Counted from the stretch's first letter, positions 32,559 through 44,341 are shown. The stretch is 64,000 nt of DNA from Epicoccum nigrum (GCA_002116315.1 KZ107841.1:1051798-1115797), one strand, 5' to 3'. Program-made: numbers and translations. Notes: generated from the letters alone by a model not told the origin.

Positions 32559-34309
32559 ATGGCCTCGAACAAGTCTCATACCGCGGCTGATCGGTCACTC
32601 GAAATGGACCAATCCTCTGATGCACCCAAGCTGGAATCTGAGCTCAAGTCTTTCCCACAACCTGAGTATCCTTCAACGAAACGCGTAGCAATCATCATGT
32701 GCTCGGTCTATATCACCATGTTCTTGATCGCCCTTGTGAGTTCAAGTCAGTTCATTAGATTCAATACATTCTAATAGTGCCACAGGACAAGACCATCCTG
32801 GTCCCTGCTATCCCCGTCATCACGAACCGTTTCAATTCTCTCAGCGACATAGGCTGGTACGGCAGCGCTTACATGCTCACACTATGCGCATTCCAACTCT
32901 TCTGGGGCCGTATATACAAACTCGCATCCACTGGCTGTCTGGTAAAACCCCTTGACTCGCCCAAATCGATTCTCCTTTCTGCGATCGTGGTCTTCGAGGT
33001 CGGTTCCGCAGTCTGTGGTGCAGCCACCAGCTCGTCCATGTTCATCGTTGGACGGGCTATAGCGGGTCTCGGCAGTGCTGGCATGATGAATGGCGCAATC
33101 ATGGTTATGATTGCCGTCGTACCCTTGGAAAAGAGGCCTTTGTGGCAAGGTCTGATCGGTGCCGTATTCGGAATCGCGAGCGTAGTTGGACCATTGCTTG
33201 GTGGGGCTTTCACCGAGAAAGCCTCCTGGAGATGGTGCTTCTATATCAACCTGCCGCTCGGTGCACTCGTAATCGCCATTCTCGTTGCGGTCCTTCGATT
33301 GCCGAGCACTATCAAGGAAGGAGCATCGACCGAGAAGAAGTCTGCGGCGACAATACTCTCAAGTCTTGATCTGTTTGGCCTGGCGACTTTCATGCCATCA
33401 ATCATCTGTCTTCTGCTAGCCCTTCAGTGGGGCGGCACGACATACGCCTGGTCCAATTGGCGCATCGTACTACTCCTGACACTGTTTCCAATTTTGCTTG
33501 TTGCCTTCTTGGCCACTCAGATCCTCCGGCCGAAGACAGCAACCCTCCCAATGCGGATTCTCACCCAGCGTAGCATAGCGCTGTCCTTCTTCTTCACTTT
33601 CTCCAGTCAGGCTGCTATGTTAGTCACAACTTACTACATCCCGCTCTTCTTCCAGGCCATTAAATCTTTCTCGCCTCTCGACTCTGGATTAGCTACCCTC
33701 CCATTTTTACTGTCTCTCGTTATTGGATCAGTCTTTGCTGGTGGGCTTGTCCATCGAATTGGATATCTATCACCTTTCATGATATTGTCAGCTATCCTTG
33801 GCAGCGTTGGCGCAGGTCTGATCTCGACGTGGGGGAGCGATGTCCACAAATCGATGTGGATCGGGTTCCAGGTTCTCTTCGGCTTCGGCATTGGTATAGG
33901 TATGCAGCAACCCACTATGATGGCCCAGATTGTACTCCCCAAGGAGGACCAGCCTACGGGTGTGGCACTCATGTTTTTTGGTCAAAATTTTGGAGGAGCA
34001 ATTTTTGTCAGCGTTGCTCAGAATGTCTTCACAGACGCGCTGGCAAGCAAATTGACAGCTATTCCGGGACTGCATCTTGACAAATCGGCCATTGTCCGTT
34101 TGGGCGCGACGTCACTCCGAAATTTGGTGGCCCAGGAATATCTTGGGTTGGTCATTGAGGGTTATCGCGATGCTCTTCGTAGTGCCTTCCTTGTGGGTAC
34201 GGGGCTTGCCGCTCTTAGCATGGTAGGGGCGGCGTTGGTAGAATTGAGGAGTGTCAAGGAGAACAGTTTCGGCTCTGCCAGCCCTCAAGAAAATGCACAG
34301 GAAGCATAG
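32559..34309 (+). CDS. Major facilitator superfamily exporter (DHA2/14-helix drug-toxin type)
   Basis: Exon 32559-32735, a 50-nt intron (GTGAGT...CACAG) and exon 32786-34309; 566 residues. The cytoplasmic N-terminus is followed by multiple hydrophobic helices. Motif A region is WYGSAYMLTLCAFQLFWGRI; motif C of the DHA group is seen as GAVFGIASVVGPLLGGAF, then SWRWCFYINLPLG, hallmark of fungal toxin/secondary-metabolite and multidrug exporters with 14 predicted helices. One unusual point is about ten extra residues (VKPLDSPKS) between helix 2 and helix 3. It leads a group with the GMC oxidoreductase, Zn2Cys6 regulator and NmrA-like gene, which suggests export of, or protection against, a small molecule handled by these enzymes; substrate unknown. 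Confidence 0.93.
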
Positions 34310-35118
34310 CTATCTCCAGTACGAACTTCGAGCAGTCAGCTGGTCCGTCTGAAGGGTTCGAATGAACGAAAGCTAAGAGCAACCTCGACTTGTAGAATAG
34401 TAGACACCTTGAAATAAAATCTAGCCTGAGTACGTAGACTTCACTAAATAGAATTGACCTACCCCAGTCGAGACAAAGTGCCCAATGCTTGCATTATCCC
34501 CATGCCGAAATGAAAGCGTAAGATGTTGCTGATATTTCCAAAGCGAGATCCTGTATTGTGTCGGATTGGCGCACAAGGATAACATCATGGACGGACGAAT
34601 GACGAACACGTGTTTGGTGTGTCCACCGTACACACCACGACACGTGATGATGGAACCGATAGCCTCGGGTACATCATAAACTAGAACGTGGAACCCTGGG
34701 ATCGTTTTGCAGAACATACATAGTACAGTACCTCACAGACCTGTTGATCCCCGGTCAGCAGCTCGCTCGCTTCACTCCGCACAACCGGGGCACAGCCCCG
34801 TATTAATTTATCCGCAACGACGATCCCCAGTCGTGAAATCCGCCATAGGCCGGTTCACTGATCAACTGTTCGAGAACGAACTTACTTCAAGGTACTATGA
34901 GCAAGGTATGGGTCATGGCACGAGTCCCGGAAGAACTAGGTACCTGGAATATGCAATGTGGAAGCACGAACGCGGCATACGTTCGTCCATTGCGGTGCGA
35001 CGTAATGAGATGCCAGGCTATATAAACACGTGCTGTAAGCACAATGATAACGCAGCTGGAGATTTTACCTTAATCCTACAGCCGTCCGCCTTCTCCCCCA
35101 AGATATCCATCGTGCATT
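34310..35118. promoter_or_regulatory. Region between MFS gene and GMC oxidoreductase gene
   Basis: 809 bp containing the MFS 3' end and the GMC promoter. A hairpin/inverted CGG element, CGGGGC-ACA-GCCCCG, sits at 34786-34800, about 320 bp before the GMC start. A TATATAAA-like TATA element is at about 35020. The 142-codon frame at 34707-35135 has no domain and overlaps the GMC start; rejected as a gene. Confidence 0.5.
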
Positions 35119-37292
35119 ATGCTTTCCTTCAGTAGGCGCAGTCTTGCACTGTGGGCATTTGCGCTCTCTGCAATTGACGTAAAGGCTCATCCTTTACTCG
35201 TTGGTCACATCGTGTTGCACGCAGATGAGCTTCGCAGCGAGTACGACTACGTGATCGTCGGTGGAGGCGCGTCCGGCCTCACGGTTGCAAATCGCTTGAG
35301 TGAGGAGCCAGGTTCGTGACCAAGCCGCGTCTAACTACCTTGCCACTCAATAACACCTACAAGGCACCACTGTTCTGGTCATCGAAGCCGGAGAATTGTA
35401 AATCAGCTGAGTCTCTACACACATGCAGGATTGACAATTGGACAGCGATCAGGACGAAGATTTCGTCACCATCCCCGGACTTGCCGGTGGAGCGGTGGGC
35501 ACCAAGTACGACTGGAACACAACTTATGCCGCCAGCGAATACCTGGGCGGCCGTGAAGTTCCTGTCTCCCAAGGGAAGGTTGTTGGTGGTGGAACGAAGC
35601 TAAATCGCATGGTCTTTGATCGTGGTTCAAAGTCTGATTATGATGGCTGGGAGACGCTCGGTAATGAAGGGTGGAACTGGGAGGGTTTGCTACCCTATTT
35701 CAAGAAGGTGAGTAATGCTATCGTAAAGAATTCCGCTCAGTGGCTCAAAAATGCAGAATGAGGTCTTCACCCCGCCCGTCGACGAGATTCGGGAGGAGTA
35801 CAACATTACCTGGGATGAGAGCGCGCATGGATTCGACGGATACATGCACTCTACGTATTCACCATTTTACTGGCCAACGACTAGTATGTGATCAGATCCC
35901 TCAACCTACTCCTTCAGGAACATTAAGCCCCTGACAGCGTGCAGAGAACTTCATCGAAGCGACCCGTACCCTTGGGATACCGGTATCCAATGACCAGGCT
36001 AACGGCAACGCAATCGGCGGCTACTTCTGCCCCCATAACATGGACCCCACCGAATATAAGCGCTCGTCTGCTGATGAAGCCTACTATGATACAGCGTCGA
36101 AGAGAGACAATTTCCATCTGTTGGCAGGACACCAAGCAACTCGAATCCTTACTTGTACTGATGGTGTAACCAAGGCCACTGGTATCGAGGTATGAGACTT
36201 AACTCTTATATGGAGCACATAAGTGACAAGTCCTACAGTTTGCCACTTCGAGAAATGCAACAGTCCAGTCCGTGAGAGCGAAGCGAGAAGTCATCGTGGC
36301 TGCGGGGTCTTTGCACACACCTCAGCTATTGCAAGTGTCTGGTATCGGTGACCCTATGCTTCTCTCAAATATCAATGTCTCCACTATCGTAGACATGCCT
36401 GCAGTCGGTCAGGGTCTCCACGATCACGTCTATGTGATCGTGGTCAATGCCCGTAGGTACCCGCTTCATTCCTGCTGCCATTGACGTGAAGCTGATATGC
36501 TACTCAGTCAACACCACACTCACCTTAAGTACCGAGCTGGCTTCTAACGCCACATTTGCTGCCGATGCGCGAGATCAGTATGATACTGAGAGGCGCGGAC
36601 CTCTAACTACCCCAGCAGGAGACTTCCTCCTATTTCTACCTCTTTCAACCTACACCAATGCTAGCACCGCCATTCACGCAGCTGCACTTGCCTCAGATGC
36701 CTCCACTTCGCTTCCGCCCGACGCACCTGATGAAGTAGCAATTGGATACGCAGCGTCGTACGACTCGCTAAACTCGAAGCTTAGAGCCAACGACTCCGCC
36801 TTTCTCGAAGTCATTTGGGGAGAAGGTTCCGTATTGCTGGTTTTGCAACACCCATACTCGCGCGGCAGCGTCAATGCGCCTTCAAACAGCATGTTTGACG
36901 CACCTGTGGCAGATGCGGGATTCCTGCGCAACCCACTTGACACAATGCTTCTACGCGAGGGGGTGCGGTTCTCGAGACAGCTGGTTGCAGAGCCTTCTAT
37001 CGCCGCACTTAATCCTTTCGAAGCCGTGCCGGGTGCGAATGTCACCTCGGATGCGGACATCGACCAATTTGTCAGGAACAGCGCCAATACTTTGTGGCAT
37101 CCCGCTGGTAGTTGTAAGATGGGCAAGAGAGAGGCAGGTGGTGTCGTCGATGGACAGCTTAGAGTCCATGGAATTGAAGGTTTGAGAATCGTAGATGCCA
37201 GCGTGTTCCCGATGCTACCAGCAAGTCACACGATGACGACTGTGTATGCTGTAGCTGAAAAGGCCGCAGATATTATCAAGGCCTCTAAATAG
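35119..37292 (+). CDS. Secreted GMC (glucose-methanol-choline) family FAD oxidoreductase
   Basis: Seven exons: 35119-35311, 35364-35397, 35446-35707, 35757-35883, 35945-36189, 36239-36452 and 36508-37292; 619 residues, introns 48-61 nt. Signal peptide MLSFSRRSLALWAFALSAIDVKA. The ADP-binding motif is YDYVIVGGGASGLTVANRL (Gly cluster 48-53). GMC signature-type sequences are GKVVGGGTKLNRMVFDRGS and AAGSLHTPQLLQVSGIG. The catalytic pair is His556 (WHPAGSCKMG) and His599 (ASHTMTTVY). Exon 2 is only 34 nt; its acceptor choice (GACAG at 35445) is fixed by the continuation GEF-DQDEDFVTIPG. Many N-glycosylation sites (NTT, NAT, NVS) fit an extracellular alcohol/aryl-alcohol oxidase or dehydrogenase. 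Substrate cannot be told from sequence. Confidence 0.93.
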
Positions 37293-37375
37293 GAATATGT
37301 TGCAGGAGAGCGCTTAAATATCGATGCTCGCTTGCGAAGTTTACATCGAAAGCCTTATAAACCATCGCTTGAGGC

Positions 37376-39238
37376 TCAAACTAGTAGCACGCAATGTCCA
37401 AGGATTCGCAAACAATATGCAACATCCCATGTATCAGTGTTGCAGGTGTGTTGCTTATGCCAGACTTTCTCCATAATCGCGCGTGCATCGCGTAGTGTTC
37501 CAAACATAAGAAGTCCGCCAGACGCGTTGGCTACGCGTCGAAACGCTTCCTGCTGCTCTCGCGCCGCTAGACAGCCGACGATACAGAACGGCCACGACAG
37601 AGTGCGTAGCCAGCTGGGATTGTCGATGGCTGTGAGGAGATCAAGAGCCTGTGCAACTCGGGTACGAAGCAGAGCGTTGCCAGGTTGCCAGCCGGACACA
37701 ACGGTGATGAGATATACCTCGGCAGCACACGCCCAAATCCTGCTTATTCTGCAGCGCATAGTTGATTGAGGCGCTGTTAGACTGCTCGCGATGCCAGATC
37801 TAGCCAATATTGATTCCAGAGATTGGTACGGGCTGTTCTCTGTCCATGGCGATCTGTGTATGGTCGTGTCATCCAGCATGGCGTGACCCTCGCGAAGCAC
37901 CTTTTTGATGACGGATGCGCGTTCAACTAAATCAAACATGTCAAGATTTCCTTCCTCCTTTGATTTCGTCTTCCATTTAATCAGAGAAGATGTCCTTGCA
38001 ATCGAGCCCATTACCCAATTTGGACAACCAGTGAAATCTTCCAAATTGAGAAGATTTGATGACGGATCGTGGTCAAGAGACTTGACGAGAAGCTCATCGT
38101 AGCGTGTGAAAAGCATTGGAGGTCCTTGGAGAGCGGTGCTAGCAACAATGTCCTGGTGTATTATAACCGCTGTGAAAAATCGCAGCGCGGCTTGATCAGG
38201 AGACCAAACGGAACAATCCGAGGGGACACCAACGCGTAGCTTCCTAAGTAGAACCGTCATTGCTGTTTCTCCTGCGTCTCCATTCCCAAAATGTTCGATG
38301 GTCGTACCGAGAAGGTTAGCGGCAGCGCTCAGGTATATCTGCCAGTCGTTGGAAGGTGCGAAAGCGACTTCGAAATTGACCAGTTGAATGATGTTTCCCA
38401 GCAAGAGAACATTATCCGCCAGAGAATGGTGAACGCCAACTGCGGGCGTGTTTCGCAGGCTGTCTTGAACACCCTGTACGGCTTTGTTCATGTGCACTTG
38501 CAACTCGGATTGAGCTTTTGCGGCGCATGTATCCTGTGATAGACCTGGCATCACCGGTACAGCGCAGTAAAAATAAGCAGCCAGGCCGACGATATTGTGA
38601 TAGAAGGCTGGATGCTTCAGAGCGAGTGTGAGTAACCAGGCCCGACCGCCTTCAAAGACTGATGGTTGATAGAATGGAAACAGAACAGGAAAGACATAGT
38701 CAAGGTAGGACATCAGTAGACTCGGCTCGGTATCAGATTGTTCGTGGTCGGCTGTTGATTCAGTAGATCCAAGGCTGGTGTGGGCGGTTTGAGAGTTTAT
38801 CTCCAATCCAGCGGTATATGTGTTGTCAGGAGAGGCCACACGACTGGATGTACTCGGTGGGGTGAGAATCGACGGTCCCGATGTGCACGTTGTTCTGGTT
38901 GGCTCCAAGAGGTGCGGCGACCGCACCTCAGACGGATGCTCATCAACGTCGCTTTCGTGAAGTCCTTGAGCGAGGCTCTGGTCGCTCCTGAGCCGTGCGC
39001 GACGTGATGTAATTTGCCTGACCTGTGCCTTGAATCGATCGGACATCTGCCGCTGTCTCGCTCCGTTGTCCATCCATGTCGGCTTGAGCACGCTGTTATG
39101 GCATTCCAGCCCCAGGAAAGTACAATCTTTGCATGCTATCGCACCAGGTACACCCAGTACACCTGGCTCGCACCTCTTGCGCCGTACTCTACATGTCCAA
39201 CAGCGTCGAACGGAAGACCCCTGCCTTTCTGGTGGCAT
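37376..39238 (-). CDS. Zn2Cys6 (Gal4-type) transcription factor
   Basis: Single exon, 620 residues, with 83 bp between its stop and that of the GMC gene (tail-to-tail). The N-terminal binuclear zinc cluster is complete: Cys13, 16, 23, 36, 39 and 46 (CWTCRVRRKRC, then CKDCTFLGLEC), spacing C-x2-C-x6-C-x12-C-x2-C-x6-C. A basic linker, QVRQITSRRARLRSDQ, follows. The middle is the usual fungal-specific helical regulatory region (SYLDYVFPVLFPFYQPSVFE; GRAWLLTLALKHPAFYHNIV), resembling the Acr-2/sterol-type group of C6 factors. Probably a pathway-specific regulator of the adjacent MFS, GMC and NmrA-like genes; inferred from position. Its promoter contains the palindrome GAGCGCGCTC at 39300-39309, repeated in the divergent promoter region. 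Confidence 0.92.
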   Translation of the reverse strand: MPPERQGSSVRRCWTCRVRRKRCEPGVLGVPGAIACKDCTFLGLECHNSVLKPTWMDNGARQRQMSDRFKAQVRQITSRRARLRSDQSLAQGLHESDVDEHPSEVRSPHLLEPTRTTCTSGPSILTPPSTSSRVASPDNTYTAGLEINSQTAHTSLGSTESTADHEQSDTEPSLLMSYLDYVFPVLFPFYQPSVFEGGRAWLLTLALKHPAFYHNIVGLAAYFYCAVPVMPGLSQDTCAAKAQSELQVHMNKAVQGVQDSLRNTPAVGVHHSLADNVLLLGNIIQLVNFEVAFAPSNDWQIYLSAAANLLGTTIEHFGNGDAGETAMTVLLRKLRVGVPSDCSVWSPDQAALRFFTAVIIHQDIVASTALQGPPMLFTRYDELLVKSLDHDPSSNLLNLEDFTGCPNWVMGSIARTSSLIKWKTKSKEEGNLDMFDLVERASVIKKVLREGHAMLDDTTIHRSPWTENSPYQSLESILARSGIASSLTAPQSTMRCRISRIWACAAEVYLITVVSGWQPGNALLRTRVAQALDLLTAIDNPSWLRTLSWPFCIVGCLAAREQQEAFRRVANASGGLLMFGTLRDARAIMEKVWHKQHTCNTDTWDVAYCLRILGHCVLLV

Positions 39239-39922
39239 TGCGGGGGTTGATTAACAGATTGATAGGAGGTTTGAAGTTGGGCCTCGTAGCGCTTAAGGAG
39301 AGCGCGCTCACCTGCAGGGTGTGCCGGAAACTGTGGGCCGCCACATGCACTAATCGTCATTAACAACAGAGGCCTGCTTGCCTCGACTGTGCCGTCTTTG
39401 CAACGTAGAAAGAATCAAAAAATACGCAACGTGTCTTGTTAAGCGCTGTGATGCTTGAGAAATGCTTCATGTCTTGTTCTATTTGGACTACAGTGCTAGA
39501 GAGCGATGCATCGCAATTTACAATGTTACCAACACACGAGCTCAAAGTCGCGACCTGGTCAACTAACATACCCAGATGTCATCTGAACTGAAGCCTGACT
39601 GACAGGCATTATAGTCTAGATTAGCTTTAGCATGCATTTAGCAGTGTTCTGGGAAGGCAGATGGAAACATTGATGCGCGCACTGTCTAGTGCAGACCTGT
39701 ATAGATCACCAACAGAGCGCGCTCCCTAGGTAGCGCGCTCGAGCGGACGAAAACGTAGGCGCAACAAGCATCTTGATATCCACGGCCTACATATAAAACA
39801 CCTCGATCTAAACAGATAGTAACATATTAACCATCTGCTCTTCACCCGAATGCTTTCCTATTATTCAAATTATCTGATTTATTCTTGATACCTCGCACCA
39901 CACCATCTCCCCCATTTCAAAC
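39239..39922. promoter_or_regulatory. Divergent promoter of the Zn2Cys6 factor and NmrA-like gene, with GAGCGCGCTC palindromes
   Basis: 684 bp. The ten-base palindrome GAGCGCGCTC occurs at 39300-39309 and 39715-39724, and AGCGCGCTC again at 39732-39740. The latter two form a 26-bp near-palindrome centred on CCTAGG (39715-39740, one mismatched pair), about 180 bp upstream of the NmrA-like ATG. Confidence 0.55.
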
Positions 39923-40636
39923 ATGGCCCCTTCCAAGATCTTCGTTCTCGGTGGCACCGGGCCCGCAGGCATCTGTCTCCTCCGCGAGCTTCTTTACCGG
40001 CACCACTCCGTCGTCGCCTACGCACGCAACCCTTCCAAGATCCCGTCGGACCTGGCCTCCAACCCCCTCCTAACCACTATCCAAGGCTCAACCAGCGACG
40101 CCCCTGCCCTCTCATCCGCAATGCACGGCTGTACAACCGTCCTCTCACACCTAGGCGCTCAAATTACCGACTCACACATCTCGCCCTCTCTGTACGTGGA
40201 TATGTACCGCGGCGCCATCGTGCCCGCTATGCGAGACAATGGGATCAAGCGCATCTTCCTGATGGGCACAGTGGCAATCACCAAACCCGAAGACAGCTTC
40301 ACACTCATGACACCTCTGGTCCTGGCCTATATGAAGCTCTTCGCTCGCCCGGTGTTGCAGAACTTGCTTGGTATTGCTGATTTCTTCGAGAAGCAGGCGA
40401 CCGATCTTGAGTGGACGGTTTTCCGCATTGCAAGTATCCCTGGCGAGTCGGATGAGGAGAGTTGGCGGAAGGGGCGGGAGGAAGGGAAGCTGTATGAAGG
40501 TCCGGTGGGAAGCAAGGGATGGACGATGAATACGAATCGCAGTGCGTTGGCGAGGTGGCTGGTTGATGGGGCAGAAGACGGTAAAGAGGAGTGGGTGCGG
40601 AAGATGCCTGCTGTTACGAGGCTGGCGGGAAGGTAG
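39923..40636 (+). CDS. NmrA/NAD(P)-binding Rossmann-fold protein (atypical SDR)
   Basis: Single exon, 237 residues. N-terminal nucleotide-binding motif IFVLGGTGPAGICLLREL, followed by AYARNPSKI (phosphate-contacting Arg suggests NADP), then STSDAPALSSAMHGCTTVLS and IKRIFLMGTVAI, the pattern of NAD(P)-binding proteins related to NmrA, flavin reductase and biliverdin reductase B. There is no Tyr-x3-Lys catalytic pair of classical SDRs; the family is often involved in redox sensing or small-ketone reduction. It diverges from the Zn2Cys6 factor, so it is likely part of the same small cluster. 129 bp separate its stop from the end of the sorting nexin gene on the opposite strand. Confidence 0.88.
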   Translation: MAPSKIFVLGGTGPAGICLLRELLYRHHSVVAYARNPSKIPSDLASNPLLTTIQGSTSDAPALSSAMHGCTTVLSHLGAQITDSHISPSLYVDMYRGAIVPAMRDNGIKRIFLMGTVAITKPEDSFTLMTPLVLAYMKLFARPVLQNLLGIADFFEKQATDLEWTVFRIASIPGESDEESWRKGREEGKLYEGPVGSKGWTMNTNRSALARWLVDGAEDGKEEWVRKMPAVTRLAGR

Positions 40637-40765
40637 ATGCTAGATTGGATGTCATTTAGTATGTTAGCCCCATGTCTTTTATCCGTGCGGTAGGCAGCTT
40701 GTCTATTATATATCGTCATCAATTCTATTGTACAGGCATTCGTCGTTACCATCTTCGAACATCCA

Positions 40766-43700
40766 TTACTGTGTGACAGCTCGTAGGCCCTGCAACACCA
40801 GCCCAAACATGACGCCCCGCGCCACCCTGGGCTCTTGGAGACAGTCGAAAACCCTGCCTAACGCCTCACCCGATGCTGCTTGCCCCATGACACTCGTCAG
40901 CGCGCTCGGCATTCCTCTTTCGACCAACAGCTTTCTCGCTTTTATCCTCAATCTCTCTTTCTCATCCTCACCCGGCGCTTCTGGCCATTTCTTCAGCTCT
41001 TCTTCTGTGGGGAGCGCATTCTCCCTAATCTTCCTTAGCTGCGTCGCCAAGCCTTCGTCCGAGGTGGAGGAGTCGAGGGTCTCTTGCAAAAGAGTGGTGA
41101 TGGACGCGAGCTGAGGGTTCCCGGGACGCAAGAGAAACGTCTTCGCTGCGTTAAGAAGTGTGCGGCGCAGGGTCCAGGCGGAAGAAAGGGTGTAAAGTTC
41201 ATTGATCACTGCAAAGAAGAGCTCGATCAGCACGGTTGTTTCGGTTTCTGAAAGCGGAGTATGCATCTTCGGCTGTTTTCTGAGCTTGGCTGGGGACGAC
41301 GTGGTGGATGCAGTAACAGAAACTGCTGATGCGCGGCGCGGCAGTGGCGGCACAGGCGGTATCGAGTCACTGTTGACTGATGCAGCCATGGAGCTCAGAG
41401 ACGTGCGAGAAGCATTGCGAGCATGGAATGGATCGAGCGATGTGCGAGGTTGGGCGACGTTGTAGTCATCCTCTATCTCGCTAGGCATTGGCGGCAAGTT
41501 CATGATCTGATCGCCACCCAAAGCAGGGCTGAGATCCATGCTTCGTTTTGGACTTGGGGCTCGACTGTTGGCCCTTGATCCGTATCGGGAAGAGCGACCT
41601 GAGCGTTTGCCGTCGCCGTCAGGGTTGTATGAAGGTCGTCGCTCCATCTGGGCTTCGCGCTGGGGCTGTTGGTCGATGATAGGGGAGTTGGGGTTGCGAA
41701 TTGACTCCATCGATGTGCGTTTTGAGGCTAGCGACAATGTGCTTTCTGTACGGATGTGTGTGGGGAGTTCTGGGACGATGGACTCTGCGCGGCTGTGGCG
41801 TGTTTTGGGTGTGTCACTCGTATTTGTGGAGGTACGAGAGAGGGTCGCGGTGCTATTGCTGGGATTTGTCGTATTGGAAGTTGTAATACTGGAGAGAGAT
41901 TCGCGGTTCTTCTTCATACCAAAGGGTGCGACACTGCCGAGAACACCAGTGACACCACCGAAAAGCGCTTTGCCTCCTCCAGCTACCTCTTTGGGCGCTT
42001 TGGTGAGGACATCGAAGGTCGAACCGATACCTTTGCCCATAGTATCGAAGGTCTGGCCTGCCCAGCCGATACCAGGGAAGCCGCTACCTGGTGTCTTGCC
42101 GGTGCCTAGCTCTTTCTCCAGAAAGCGCTTCATACCCTCGCTCTCCGCAAGTGGCTTGTACTTGACTGCGTCGTTCAAGTAGCGCTCCAGCTCGCCTCGG
42201 AGAGAAGGTTTCGTATGGCCCTTCCAAGCAGGCAGCTGGGCATGGGCTTCAACAAAGCCGGTCGCACCAGTGATGGCAGCAATACGACGAATGACCTCGT
42301 GCAGTGTTTCAAATTCGGCATACGTTCGAGCAGTCATCCAGCCAGAGTGATGGTGGGAAGATGGCTCGATCTGGATTAGATACTCAGCGTTGGGTTTGTT
42401 TTTAATCACTCCTTTCTCTCCCGGCACGCTGTCGTCGAAGATAGACATGGTGCTGTTGTAGAGTGTCAGAGGGTGCGGTTTTGTTTGAGCTTGGCGGCCC
42501 TCGTCGTCATCGTCAAGTGCAGTTGCCGGACTATTGCCCAGTAGCTGATCAAAGCTTGTGAAGCCCTTCTTCGATTCTTCAGTCGGTGGTAGCGTTGATG
42601 AAGCGACTTGCGACGATGACTGTGTCATTGGTGCGGAGATACCCAGACCCGCCATCTCTCCTTCTGCAGTGGCCTCGCTCTGCGAAGACGTCGGCGTGGC
42701 AATACCTTGTGTCGTGCTTGCTGACTGGTCATCGTTGAGCGATGATGTGGACTCATCCAGGCTCTTGAGACGCTTCGCGTCCTCGTCGGCAATCATTCGA
42801 CTGAGACGCTGAGCTTCCTGCATAGCTTCATCCATCGCATCTTGAGCTCTACTGACATTGCGCTGATGGTCTCTACGCTCGGGCGACATTGTCTCGCCGG
42901 GAGTGGTCTGGATGCTCTTCTTGACATCCTGCAGTTGCCGAGCCGATCCTTCAACGCCTGCGTCAATGGCGTTCAGGAGCTCAGGCTCGCCGTCTTCAAG
43001 GAGGTACACGATCCAACCGTTGATAAATTCAGGTTTCGAGCAGCTGACTACGATCATCTCCAAGACGACCTTGGCTAGGATCTGGTGCAGGAACAACCTC
43101 GCTGGCATGCAGTTGTACGTCTTGTGTTCCAGGTAGTTCTGGAGGATATCTTCGGCTGCAATACTGAATTGCCGCATCTGGTACTCAGGGTCGAGAATGT
43201 TTGCGAGCGTGCTGTCTCGCTGCTTCTTGAGGTAGAGGTCGACAGCCTCGACCGGTACGTCGCCAGGAGAGGCCATGATGGCAGCCGAGAGCTCCTGCAA
43301 GAGTATAATTATAAACGAAGACGAGCGAGTCACGAAGTCGACAAAGTTATCGGCAGGTCGCTTGCGGGAGAGGTGTGCAGAGACAGAAAGCATGAATGCA
43401 GTGAGGGTCTGGCGGCACGAGCTGGGGAAGACATCTTCGGCGGGCAGAATGGGCGAGTACCACCATCTGTGTTGCATTAGATATGTCTGCGTCTGTGTAG
43501 AATGTACCGAGGACATACTTGACATAGTCCCGAATGACAGCATCAGTCAGCTCTGTCAGCGCTGCCGCTGTCTCTGGCTTGAACTCTGAATAATCAAGGC
43601 TCTTACCGGAGTACAGCTTCAAGCTCAAATCAGAGCTGGCAGCGTCCTCTTCGAGCCTCCCTGTCGTATTCCGCCAGTCCAAGATTCTATTCGCTACGTG

Positions 43701-44087
43701 TGCGCCCAGCTCGCGTTTTCGCGCGTCGCTGCTCTTGCCCTTCAGCGCTGCACCCTCGCCGGTCTCTGATTGTCCCTCCCATGTTGCGTGCAGCACAACT
43801 CCGCCCACGACGCCGATAAGCACCAGGCCAACTCGGCCGAGTATCAGGTAAGTGCCCGCACCGAGGCCTACCAGACACGCGCCAAGCGTCTCGTTGCTGG
43901 CGGTCGCCAGGAAATGCAACGCGCGGTCTCTAAAGGCTTTTACATCGAAGGGTGGCGGCTGCTCTGCAGCCTTCTCAGGTGCTGCATTGTCTACTGCAGG
44001 TACAGGTGCAGGTGCTTCGGCATCTCTTAGCGGTTCGTCGGCGGTTGTGTCTTGCGCGTTGGTGGTCGTTGCAACGGGGTCGCTCAT
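40766..44087 (-). CDS. PXA-PX-nexin C sorting nexin-like membrane protein
   Basis: Exons 44087-43519 and 43466-40766 with a 52-nt intron that restores RDYVK-WWYSPILP; 1,089 residues. Domain order: an N-terminal Ala/Pro-rich tail, a hydrophobic helix pair (about residues 65-100, LVGLGAGTYLILGRVGLVLI), a PXA domain (AALTELTDAVIRDYV through LEHKTYNCMPARLFLHQILA), a linker helix, a PX phosphoinositide-binding domain (AEYLIQIEPSSHHHSGWMTA; RTYAEFETLHEVIRRI), a long Ser-rich disordered part, and a nexin C domain at the end (ELFFAVINELYTLSSAWTLR). No RGS domain is seen between PXA and PX, unlike Mdm1/SNX13. Likely tethers ER or endosomal membranes to a phosphoinositide-bearing organelle. Shares a short bidirectional promoter with the thioesterase. 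Confidence 0.9.
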
Positions 44088-44341
44088 GGTGGCTGCGTGA
44101 GCGCATGCATGGAGCTTCGCGGTTCTTGAAGGTTTCCAGCAACGTGTAAGGAGACCTGTCAGTGAGCAAGGAGACACACAGGTAACATGCTCATTCGCCG
44201 GGGGGCCTCTGGGGTAGTCGTCGTTTCACCGCTGGGGGACGGAGCGCGGCGCACGCCCACTCCGATTGGAGAATAGATTCGCGAGACCTAAAATTACTCT
44301 CCCTCTCTCCCGCTCCCATTTCTTCAACACCGATCTGCACC
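44088..44341. promoter_or_regulatory. Compact bidirectional promoter (sorting nexin / thioesterase)
   Basis: Only 254 bp separates the two divergent start codons; the thioesterase leader shows a pyrimidine-rich CTCTCCCTCTCTCCCGCTCCC tract. Both genes must be driven from this stretch. Confidence 0.7.

Noticed and set aside
32786..34309. A second intron in the MFS gene to remove the extra VKPLDSPKS residues
   Set aside because: The extra segment is only about 30 nt, too short for an intron here, and the frame is open.
34707..35135. 142-codon plus-strand frame
   Set aside because: Overlaps the GMC start out of frame and lacks any structured segment.
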